Part shown: positions 52,929-59,122 of the stretch, in pieces
Layout of the letters: every line of letters starts with the position of its first letter
Numbering within the stretch: position 1 is the stretch's first letter
Source: UBA4744 sp963718995
GTDB lineage: Bacteria > Actinomycetota > Acidimicrobiia > Spongiisociales > UBA4744
Direction of reading: 5' to 3'
Length of the DNA: 64,000 nt
Assembly: GCA_963718995.1 (NCBI GenBank)
Contig: CAVRAP010000006.1
Coordinates: 1-64,000 of the forward strand
Made by a program: the position numbers and the translations under genes
Notes under the pieces: model-generated
The model's database searches: none
The model's input: the letters and a program-made list of their open reading frames with translations, nothing else
Told to the model about the DNA's origin: nothing

Positions 52929-53504
52929 ATGAAGCCGCAAAGGGTCGAAAGCGATGACATGGAAGAACTCGTTGCGCGGGCCCGAGCGGGCAGCAGCGAG
53001 GCTTTCGAGAAACTGGTAGAAGCTCACCAACACGAGGTGTTTGGTTTGGCCCTGCGACTGGTCGTCGACCGTGAACTTGCCGCCGACGTCTCTCAGGAGG
53101 CGTTCATCAGGGCGTGGCGTGCCCTCCCCAATTTCCGGGGCGATGCCGCCTTTTCCACCTGGCTTCACCGAATCACGGTCAACGCCGCGTGGACCTTGAA
53201 GAAGCGGAAAGCGCGTCATGCCGCTCTACCCATCGACGAGTCACCGGAGCCGGCGGATCTCCGGCGGAGCTCCAATCCGGAACACGCCGGCGAGAATACG
53301 GAACTCAGAGCAAAACTGGCCGGGGCCCTCAATGATCTCCAACCCGCTCAACGGTCGGTTGTGGTTCTCAAGGACGTCTACGGATGGACCCACCATGAGG
53401 TGGCCGAGTCGCTGGGGATCACCGTGACCGCGGCGAAAGTCCGCCTGCATCGAGCCCACCTCAAGCTGCGCGAGCAGCTACGCGACGTCGAGGAGTCAAG
53501 GTGA
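52929..53504 (+). CDS. ECF sigma factor (RpoE-like)
   Basis: A 191-residue sigma-70-family protein of the ECF type. Region 2: FEKLVEAHQHEVFGLALRLV and DVSQEAFIRAWRALPNF with FSTWLHRITVNAA. Region 4: LNDLQPAQRSVVVLKDVYGW and HEVAESLGITVTAAKVRLHRA. It lies four bases after the hydratase gene, and its stop overlaps the start of a putative zinc anti-sigma gene. Confidence 0.93.
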   Translation: MKPQRVESDDMEELVARARAGSSEAFEKLVEAHQHEVFGLALRLVVDRELAADVSQEAFIRAWRALPNFRGDAAFSTWLHRITVNAAWTLKKRKARHAALPIDESPEPADLRRSSNPEHAGENTELRAKLAGALNDLQPAQRSVVVLKDVYGWTHHEVAESLGITVTAAKVRLHRAHLKLREQLRDVEESR

Positions 53505-53842
53505 ACACCCGTCTCCACCATTCACTCGTTCGCTGGCGCATCCCGGAACATGTGATGGGCGGCCGACCCTTCGGGGCTACCGATCAACAACATGTGGATG
53601 CCTGCTTGCGTTGTCAGGCGGAGGCCGCCAATTTCCGGGCCATCGCCAGGGCTTTGCGTTCGATGCGAGACCCCGAAGAGTCCGCCCCGCCCGGGCTCGT
53701 GATGCGAGTCATGGCCAACCTCAGCAGGCCGCTGACCGAAGCCCATCAGGGACCCGATCGGGTCGTTGTGGTGGCTTCAGTCGTGGTTGTTGCCGCGGCT
53801 ATGGCATTATTGGGTCGTCACCGGCTACGGCCGGCTAGTTGA
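53501..53842 (+). CDS. Putative zinc anti-sigma factor
   Basis: A 113-residue protein from GTG 53501 overlapping the sigma gene. HVDACLRC (H-x3-C-x2-C) is the zinc anti-sigma signature, and one helix near the C-terminus (VVVVASVVVVAAAMALL) would anchor it to the membrane. Pairing with the preceding ECF gene is the usual design. The extracytoplasmic part is only about ten residues long, so signal sensing must be inside or through another protein. Confidence 0.8.
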   Translation: MNTRLHHSLVRWRIPEHVMGGRPFGATDQQHVDACLRCQAEAANFRAIARALRSMRDPEESAPPGLVMRVMANLSRPLTEAHQGPDRVVVVASVVVVAAAMALLGRHRLRPAS

Positions 53843-53849
53843 TCGGAGT

Positions 53850-53879
53850 TTTACAGCCGATTTCGCGGGACCGTATACT
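53850..53879 (+). promoter_or_regulatory. Promoter of tRNA-Trp/secE/nusG
   Basis: TTTACA (53850-53855), 18 bases, TATACT (53874-53879), about 25 bases before the tRNA. A near-consensus primary-sigma promoter. Confidence 0.75.
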
Positions 53880-53903
53880 TGCCCGTCACGTTGGACCCCT
53901 CTT

Positions 53904-53979
53904 AGGGGTGTAGCTCGAAGTTGGTTAGAGCGCCGGTCTCCAAAACCGGAGGTTGTGGGTTCGAGTCCCTCCACCCCTG
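53904..53979 (+). tRNA. tRNA-Trp (CCA)
   Basis: Acceptor AGGGGTG/CACCCCT; anticodon stem CCGGT/ACCGG with loop CTCCAAA; T arm GTGGG-TTCGAGT-CCCTC with one U-U mismatch. The leader carries ACCCCT right before the gene, which can pair with the mature 5' strand. The order tRNA-Trp-secE-nusG is typical. Confidence 0.95.
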
Positions 53980-54004
53980 CTGATCGATACGAAAAGGTGT
54001 TGGC

Positions 54005-54304
54005 ATGAATCGAGAGATGCGCCGCCTCCAGGAGCGCGAAGAGCGCCTGCAGAAAAAGCAGGGAAAGCGGCGACCCCAAAAACGACCCCAAAAAGGTCAG
54101 GAGCAGCTGAACTTCTTCGCCCGTGTGCGGAAGTTCCTGAAGGAAGTCCGGGTCGAGCTGAAACGAGTTTCGTGGCCGTCGCGCGAGCAGATGGTTGCTT
54201 TCACGACCGTTACGATCATCACCAGTGCCGCCGTGACGGTGTTCGTATTCGGATTGGACTTCCTCTTCAAAGAGGGCATTCTCTTACTCCTGGCGAGGAA
54301 TTGA
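54005..54304 (+). CDS. secE: Preprotein translocase subunit SecE
   Basis: A 99-residue protein: a basic N-terminal extension (REERLQKKQGKRRPQKRPQK), then FLKEVRVELKRVSWPSREQM, the SecE signature, and one helix. Part of the SecYEG channel. Confidence 0.94.
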   Translation: MNREMRRLQEREERLQKKQGKRRPQKRPQKGQEQLNFFARVRKFLKEVRVELKRVSWPSREQMVAFTTVTIITSAAVTVFVFGLDFLFKEGILLLLARN

Positions 54305-54309
54305 TCGAC

Positions 54310-54939
54310 ATGGCCAAAGTGGTTGAGGAACAGCAAGAAGAAGAGACCGGAGCGGACGAGGAGAAGGTTGAAGAAGCCCCCCGTCCGGTCAGTCCATTCG
54401 ATCTGCCCGGCGACTGGTATGTGATCCATTCGTACTCCGGGTACGAGAACAAGGTGAAAGTCAACCTCGAGACGCGAACCCGATCAATGCACATGGAGGA
54501 CCGCATCTTCGAGGTGGCGATCCCGATGGAAGATGTTGTCGAGTTCAAGGGTGGTAAGAAAGTCACCACCCCGAAGAAGGTATTCCCCGGGTACATCCTC
54601 GTCAGGATGTACCTCGACGATGACTCCTGGTACGCGGTGCGCAACACTCCCGGTGTGACGGGTTTCGTCGGATCCGGCATCAAGCCGACACCTCTGGCCA
54701 GACGCGAAGTTGAGCGATTCCTGGGAGTCCAGGAAGAGGAAGAAACCAAGAAGGCCCCACGGTTCAAGCCGGCGTGGGAGATCGGGGAAAGCGTGCGGGT
54801 GGTAACCGGCCCGTTCGCCGATTTCAACGGCGTGATCGAAGACATGAACATCGATCAGCAGAAGGTGACCGTGCTGGTGAACATCTTCGGTCGGGATACC
54901 CCGGTCGAATTGGGATTCGGCGACATCCAGAAGCAATAG
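54310..54939 (+). CDS. nusG: Transcription antitermination factor NusG
   Basis: A 209-residue protein with an acidic N-terminal tail, the NGN domain (WYVIHSYSGYENKVKVNLE, KVFPGYILVRMYLDDDSWY, GVTGFVGSG) and a C-terminal KOW domain (GESVRVVTGPFADFNG). It binds RNA polymerase and links it to ribosomes or Rho. TTG 54301 is a less likely alternative start. Confidence 0.95.
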   Translation: MAKVVEEQQEEETGADEEKVEEAPRPVSPFDLPGDWYVIHSYSGYENKVKVNLETRTRSMHMEDRIFEVAIPMEDVVEFKGGKKVTTPKKVFPGYILVRMYLDDDSWYAVRNTPGVTGFVGSGIKPTPLARREVERFLGVQEEEETKKAPRFKPAWEIGESVRVVTGPFADFNGVIEDMNIDQQKVTVLVNIFGRDTPVELGFGDIQKQ

Positions 54940-55034
54940 GAGTTATCAGTCTTCCGAACAAACGGATGACTGAGGAACTGAGAGGGCGGCCGCAGGCCGA
55001 CCGACTGAAGACTGAAATACTGAGGACTGAAATC
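54940..55034. repeat. Heptad repeat between nusG and rplK
   Basis: Units such as CAGTCTT and then ACTGAAG/ACTGAAA/ACTGAGG in 7-base steps, with the palindrome GGGCGGCCGCAGGCCGACC between. The last unit supplies GAGG, the rplK ribosome-binding site. Confidence 0.8.
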
Positions 55035-55463
55035 ATGGGACGAAAACGACTAGCAGCCATCTTGAAGCTTCAAATCCCGGCCGGCCAGGCCAGCCCGGCG
55101 CCGCCGGTCGGTCCCGCACTCGGCCAGCACGGGGTGAACATCATGGACTTCGTGAAGGCGTACAACGCTGCCACGGAGAGCCAAACGGGCACCATCGTTC
55201 CCGTCGAGATCTCGATCTATGAGGATCGCAGTTTCACCTTCATCACCAAGACCCCCCCGGCGGCGGTCTTGCTTCGGCAGGCCGCCCGGTTGGAGAAAGG
55301 TTCGCCGGAACCCCACAAGGAAAAAGTCGGGTCGGTCACCAGCGATCAGGTCCGTCAGATCGCCGAAACGAAGATGGTCGACCTGAACGCCAACGATATC
55401 GAAGGGGCGATGAAGATCATCGCCGGAACCGCCCGTTCGATGGGGATTGTTGTCAAGGGTTGA
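55035..55463 (+). CDS. rplK: 50S ribosomal protein L11
   Basis: A 142-residue protein. Segments KLQIPAGQASPAPPVGPALG, GVNIMDFVKAYNA and FTFITKTPPAAVLL are universal. ATG 55035 is inside the edge of a heptad repeat. Confidence 0.97.
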   Translation: MGRKRLAAILKLQIPAGQASPAPPVGPALGQHGVNIMDFVKAYNAATESQTGTIVPVEISIYEDRSFTFITKTPPAAVLLRQAARLEKGSPEPHKEKVGSVTSDQVRQIAETKMVDLNANDIEGAMKIIAGTARSMGIVVKG

Positions 55464-55472
55464 TGCCTTTGG

Positions 55473-55545
55473 CAGTGATCAGTACTCAGTCTTCAGTCGT
55501 CAGTACTGATAACTGGCAACTGACAACTGCGGCACGAAGTGCCGC
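55473..55545. repeat. Heptad hairpin and palindrome between rplK and rplA
   Basis: CAGTACT/CAGTCTT/CAGTCGT units (55490-55510) face AACTGGC/AACTGAC units (55511-55530), then a perfect GCGGCAC-GAA-GTGCCGC hairpin (55529-55545). Confidence 0.82.
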
Positions 55546-55604
55546 TCTAGGAATTGGGAGGCTGCGGGCACAAAGTCCGGGCCGTTTGAACCACAGGAGG
55601 AAAG

Positions 55605-56300
55605 ATGCCGAAGCACGGCAAGAAATACAACGATGCGTTGAAACTCTTCGACGCTACGACCGCCTATCCGGCCGCTGCGGCAGTTCAGCTGGTCAAGTCC
55701 ATGTCCTTCGTCAAGTTCGATGAAACGGTCGAAGCTGTCTTCAAGCTCAGCATCGATCCCCGCAAGGCCGATCAGTTGGTGCGCGGCACCGTCAGCCTGC
55801 CACACGGCACCGGTAAAGATGTTCGGGTCGCAGTCTTTGCGCAAGGCGACAAAGTGCGCGAAGCCGAGGCGGCCGGGGCCGACCTCGTCGGCGGCGCCGA
55901 ATTAGTTGCAGAATTCCAGGGCGGTCGAGCTCTCGAATTCGAAGTCGCCATCGCCACCCCCGATCTCATGGCCGAGGTCGGAAAGCTCGGGCGCGTGTTG
56001 GGCCCCCGCGGCCTGATGCCGAATCCCAAAGCCGGCACCGTCACGTTCGACGTGGGCAAGGCGGTCGAGGAGTTCAAGGCCGGCCGTATCGAGTATCGCA
56101 ACGATCGGTACGGCAATGTGCATGCTCCGATCGGCAAGGTCTCATTCACCGATGAGCAACTGGATGAGAATCTGGCGGCACTCACCGCCGAAATTGTCCG
56201 GGCGCGTCCGGCGTCGGCCAAGGGGCGGTTCGTTCGCAACCTCTCGGTCTCGTCGACGATGGGTCCGGGGGTACGGGTCGACGTCGGCAAGATGCTGTAG
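55605..56300 (+). CDS. rplA: 50S ribosomal protein L1
   Basis: A 231-residue protein preceded by AGGAGGAAAG. VSLPHGTGKDVRVAVFA, LGRVLGPRGLMPNPKAGTVT and GRIEYRNDRYGNVH are diagnostic. Confidence 0.97.
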   Translation: MPKHGKKYNDALKLFDATTAYPAAAAVQLVKSMSFVKFDETVEAVFKLSIDPRKADQLVRGTVSLPHGTGKDVRVAVFAQGDKVREAEAAGADLVGGAELVAEFQGGRALEFEVAIATPDLMAEVGKLGRVLGPRGLMPNPKAGTVTFDVGKAVEEFKAGRIEYRNDRYGNVHAPIGKVSFTDEQLDENLAALTAEIVRARPASAKGRFVRNLSVSSTMGPGVRVDVGKML

Positions 56301-56321
56301 ACAGTCTGGATCAGTTTTCAG

Positions 56322-56347
56322 TCGGGCGGCCCTCCGGGGCCGCCCGA
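56322..56347 (+). terminator. GC hairpin after rplA
   Basis: TCGGGCGGCCC and GGGCCGCCCGA with loop TCCG, about 20 bases after the stop; GCTTTGTTGG follows. Confidence 0.65.
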
Positions 56348-57118
56348 GCTTTGTTGGTGGTGTGCCGGCCTGAGCTTTGTTGGTGGTGTGCCGTCCCCCC
56401 TCCGCCTCGCTGCGCTCGGCACCTCCCCCCTTCCTACTCACTTCGTTCGCAGGGGGGAGGGGTTCGCAGGGGGGAGGGCTTCGCAGGGCGGGGAGGGAGG
56501 TTGGGGAGAGGGCTTGGGGGTCCTCGTTCTCGAGCGAGGGCACGGTGGTTCCTTGGTGGGAACCTGGACTGACGGCGGTGCGAAGGCCGTCCCGCTGCCG
56601 CTCTTCTACGGCGATACGTCAGGGTAGGGGCTGTCGTATCGCCGGAGTGACACCGGTGCCCGTTCGTGCCTCGGTCTTGGGTGGGGGCGGTTGACAACCA
56701 CCCTTGGACAAGGACCCCCAAAGCAAAACGTTGAGTTGTCAACCGGAGTGTCGCGCAATGCGCGGCGTGTGTCTACTCGTTTTGGTGTTGAAGGTCTGCG
56801 GGTCTTTGTTGGTGGGAACCATCCCCCCTCCGCCTCGCTGCGCTCGGCACCTCCCCCCGTCTTGCTCACTTCGTTCGCCGGGGGGCGCGAGGCATCCCCT
56901 CTCCGCCTGGCTGCGTCGGCACCTCCCCCCGTCTTGCTCACTTCGTTCGCCGGGGGGAGGGCGCGAGGCATCCCCTCTCCGCCTGGCTGCGCTCGGCACC
57001 TCCCCCCGTCTTGCTCACTTCGTTCGCCGGGGGGCGCGAGGCATCCCCTCTCCGCCTGGCTGCGTCGGCACCTCCCCCCGTCTTGCTCACTTCGTTCGCC
57101 GGGGGGAGGGGAGCGAGG
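56346..57118. repeat. Array of palindromic repeats between rplA and rplJ
   Basis: GAGCTTTGTTGGTGGTGTGCCG occurs twice (56346-56394; only its core is diagnostic). Then CCTCCCCCC...GGGGGGAGG hairpins with a loop containing ACTTCGTTCG appear at 56421-56459 and in four near-tandem copies between 56824 and 57115 at steps of about 74-76 bases. The stretch between (56470-56820) holds only G-rich spacer. No gene is visible in the whole 800 bases. Confidence 0.88.
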
Positions 57119-57125
57119 CATCGAC

Positions 57126-57155
57126 TTGGCGTTGACCAACACCGATTGGTACTGT
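57126..57155 (+). promoter_or_regulatory. Candidate rplJ promoter
   Basis: TTGGCG (57126-57131), 18 bases, TACTGT (57150-57155), just after the repeat array and before the L10 leader. Confidence 0.5.
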
Positions 57156-57174
57156 TTGGTTCACAACTCCAATA

Positions 57175-57273
57175 CCTCGGCCGAAGACCGCCGGTGCCTC
57201 AGGGCTCAAAGGGAAATTCCCGCCTGCGCAGGTTGGACCTCACAAGGGGCCATTCGTCTTCGGCGAGGGCCCC
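57175..57273 (+). ncRNA. Ribosomal protein L10 leader (rplJL autoregulation)
   Basis: GGCCGAAGACCGCCGGTGCC and CCGCCTGCGCAGGTTGG (57220-57236) match the L10 leader kink-turn that binds the L10-L12 complex. Downstream GTCTTCGGC (57256-57264) is fully complementary to GCCGAAGAC (57180-57188), and GGGGCC/GGCCCC (57246-57273) followed by GTTTTG looks like an attenuator. The two pairings exclude the L10 site. Confidence 0.8.
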
Positions 57274-57293
57274 CGTTTTGATGAGGAGGAGTA

Positions 57294-58403
57294 ATGCCAA
57301 GACCTGAGAAGGTCCAGGCAGTTGAAAAGATACGAGAGCAGTTCGGCGAAGCCCGGGCTACCTTCGTGACCGAGTATCGCGGTCTGACGGTCGGCGAGCA
57401 GCAAGAGTTGCGCCGGAGCGTGCGGAAGGCCCAGGGCGAGTACCAGGTTCTCAAAATGTCCCTGGCGCGCAGAGCTGTCGAGGACATGTCCCTCGAAAGC
57501 CTGTCGGAACTGCTCGTCGGACCGACCGCCCTTGCGTTTGCCAACCACGACGCGGTTTCGGTTGCGAAAGTCCTTCGGGATTTTGCATCCGAGCATGACA
57601 AGCTGATCATCAAGGGAGGAATCCTCGGCGAGGTCTTTTTGCCGCCCGAGCAGATCTCTCGATTGGCCGACATTGAACCGCGAGACGTCTTGCTGTCCAA
57701 GATCGCCGGCGGTTTCAAGGCACCGTTGTCCAAGATGGCCGGATTGCTCGGCGCCAAGATACGTGACGCTGCATCGATGTTTTCTCAACTGCTGGAAAAG
57801 AAGGAAGCAGAAGCGCCGGAGGTTGAAGAGGCTCCCGTCGCGGTTGCCGTCCCAACCGACGTAGTGACTGAGGAGGCTCCTGCCGCTGTGGTTGAGGAGG
57901 TTGCCGAGGTTGTGACTGAGGAGGCTCCTGCCGCTGTGGTTGAGGAGGTTGCCGAGGTTGTGACTGAGGAGGCTCCTGCCGCTGTGGTTGAGGAGGTTGC
58001 CGAGGTTGTGACTGAGGAGGCTCCTGCCGCTGTGGTTGAGGAGGTTGCCGAGGTTGTGACTGAGGAGGCTCCTGCCGCTGTGGTTGAGGAGGTTGCCGAG
58101 GTTGTGACTGAGGAGGCTCCTGCCGCTGTGGTTGAGGAGGTTGCTGAGGTTGTGACTGAGGAGGCTCCTGCCGCTGTGGTTGAGGAGGTTGCTGAGGTTG
58201 TGACTGAGGAGGCTCCTGCCGCTAAGGCCGAAGCACCTAAGAAACCGGCACCAAAGAAATCGGCACCCAAGAAACCGGCACCAAAGAAACCGGCACCAAA
58301 GAAGAAGCCCGCTCCCAAGGCCAAGGCCGAAACGAGTACGGCAACAGCAGATGCTGACACGGCACCTGCTGACGGATCCGACGACACCGCCAAGGAGGAA
58401 TAG
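57294..58403 (+). CDS. rplJ: 50S ribosomal protein L10 with long repetitive C-terminal tail
   Basis: A 369-residue protein; L10 is normally about 170-180 residues. The first part is standard L10 (VEKIREQFGEARATFVTEY, YQVLKMSLARRA, LSKMAGLLGAKIRDAASMFSQ). From about residue 190 it has seven exact 16-residue repeats VVTEEAPAAVVEEVAE, an eighth partial one, and a basic KKPAPKK tail ending acidic. It is in the L10-L12 stalk base; the tail would project from the ribosome. ATG 57294 follows AGGAGG. Confidence 0.93.
   Translation: MPRPEKVQAVEKIREQFGEARATFVTEYRGLTVGEQQELRRSVRKAQGEYQVLKMSLARRAVEDMSLESLSELLVGPTALAFANHDAVSVAKVLRDFASEHDKLIIKGGILGEVFLPPEQISRLADIEPRDVLLSKIAGGFKAPLSKMAGLLGAKIRDAASMFSQLLEKKEAEAPEVEEAPVAVAVPTDVVTEEAPAAVVEEVAEVVTEEAPAAVVEEVAEVVTEEAPAAVVEEVAEVVTEEAPAAVVEEVAEVVTEEAPAAVVEEVAEVVTEEAPAAVVEEVAEVVTEEAPAAVVEEVAEVVTEEAPAAKAEAPKKPAPKKSAPKKPAPKKPAPKKKPAPKAKAETSTATADADTAPADGSDDTAKEE
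57861..58196 (+). repeat. 48-bp tandem repeat in rplJ, seven copies
   Basis: Seven units of 48 bases encode VVTEEAPAAVVEEVAE; the DNA is nearly identical in all (only GCC/GCT and the first GTA/GTT differ). Recent expansion is implied. Confidence 0.97.
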
Positions 58404-58408
58404 ACACC

Positions 58409-58792
58409 ATGGCAAAGATGAAGACAGACGAGCTCCTTGCGGTCTTCGAAGAGATGACCGTGCTCGAGCTCAAGGAATTCCTCGACTCGTTCGAGGAGCG
58501 GTTCGATGTCACGGCAGCCGCCCCGATGGCCATGGCAATGCCTGCCGCGGCCGGAGCTGCCGCCCCTGTGGAGGAAGAGCAGGACGAATTCGACGTCATG
58601 CTCATTGCCGCAGGCGACAAGAAGATCCAGACCATCAAAGAGGTTCGGTCTTTGACCAGCCTTGGTCTGAAAGAAGCCAAGGACGTGGTCGACAACGCCC
58701 CGAGCGCCGTGCTCGAAGGCGTGGACAAAGAGACCGCCGAAAAGGCCAAGGCCCAACTCGAGGGCGCAGGCGCTACGGTCGAACTGAAGTAA
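58409..58792 (+). CDS. rplL: 50S ribosomal protein L7/L12
   Basis: A 127-residue protein: N-terminal dimerisation helices (LLAVFEEMTVLELKEFLDSF), Ala-rich hinge, and C-terminal domain (IKEVRSLTSLGLKEAKDVVD). Five bases after rplJ. Confidence 0.97.
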   Translation: MAKMKTDELLAVFEEMTVLELKEFLDSFEERFDVTAAAPMAMAMPAAAGAAAPVEEEQDEFDVMLIAAGDKKIQTIKEVRSLTSLGLKEAKDVVDNAPSAVLEGVDKETAEKAKAQLEGAGATVELK

Positions 58793-58817
58793 TCGATTCG
58801 ACTGCGTCGAATCTCAG

Positions 58818-58845
58818 TCAGGGCGGCCCTTCGGGGCCGCCCTGA
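58818..58845 (+). terminator. UUCG-capped hairpin after rplL
   Basis: TCAGGGCGGCCC and GGGCCGCCCTGA around the stable tetraloop TTCG; a partial terminator or attenuator before rpoB. Confidence 0.75.
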
Positions 58846-58957
58846 CAGTTTCCAGTCGGTCGGCCTGCGGCCGACCTCTCAGTTTCCAGTATCCAGTATC
58901 TGGCTATCCCAGGCCCGGGTAACTGGTAACCGGCAACCGCCAACTGCCAACTGGCGA
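58846..58957. repeat. Heptad repeat element before rpoB
   Basis: CAGTTTC/CAGTATC units (58879-58900) face AACTGGT/AACCGGC/AACTGCC/AACTGGC units (58920-58955); GGTCGGCC-TGC-GGCCGACC (58857-58875) is an extra perfect hairpin. With the rplL terminator and the rpoB promoter this accounts for 58793-59122. Confidence 0.85.
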
Positions 58958-58966
58958 CGCTTACCC

Positions 58967-58996
58967 TTGACCTGGCCCTCCCGGATGCGGTAGGTT
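58967..58996 (+). promoter_or_regulatory. Promoter for rpoBC
   Basis: TTGACC (58967-58972), 18 bases, TAGGTT (58991-58996), 127 bases before the rpoB start, immediately after the heptad element. Confidence 0.65.
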
Positions 58997-59122
58997 CTAC
59001 TTCACAAGCCCCGCAGATGGGCAGCTGTTTGCGGATGCAAATCTTTAGTTGTCGCCTCGTTAGTCGCGTGCTAACCTGGCGTTTCGTCGTCTGCAGCCAT
59101 CCCAGGGCCCAAGGAGCAACAC

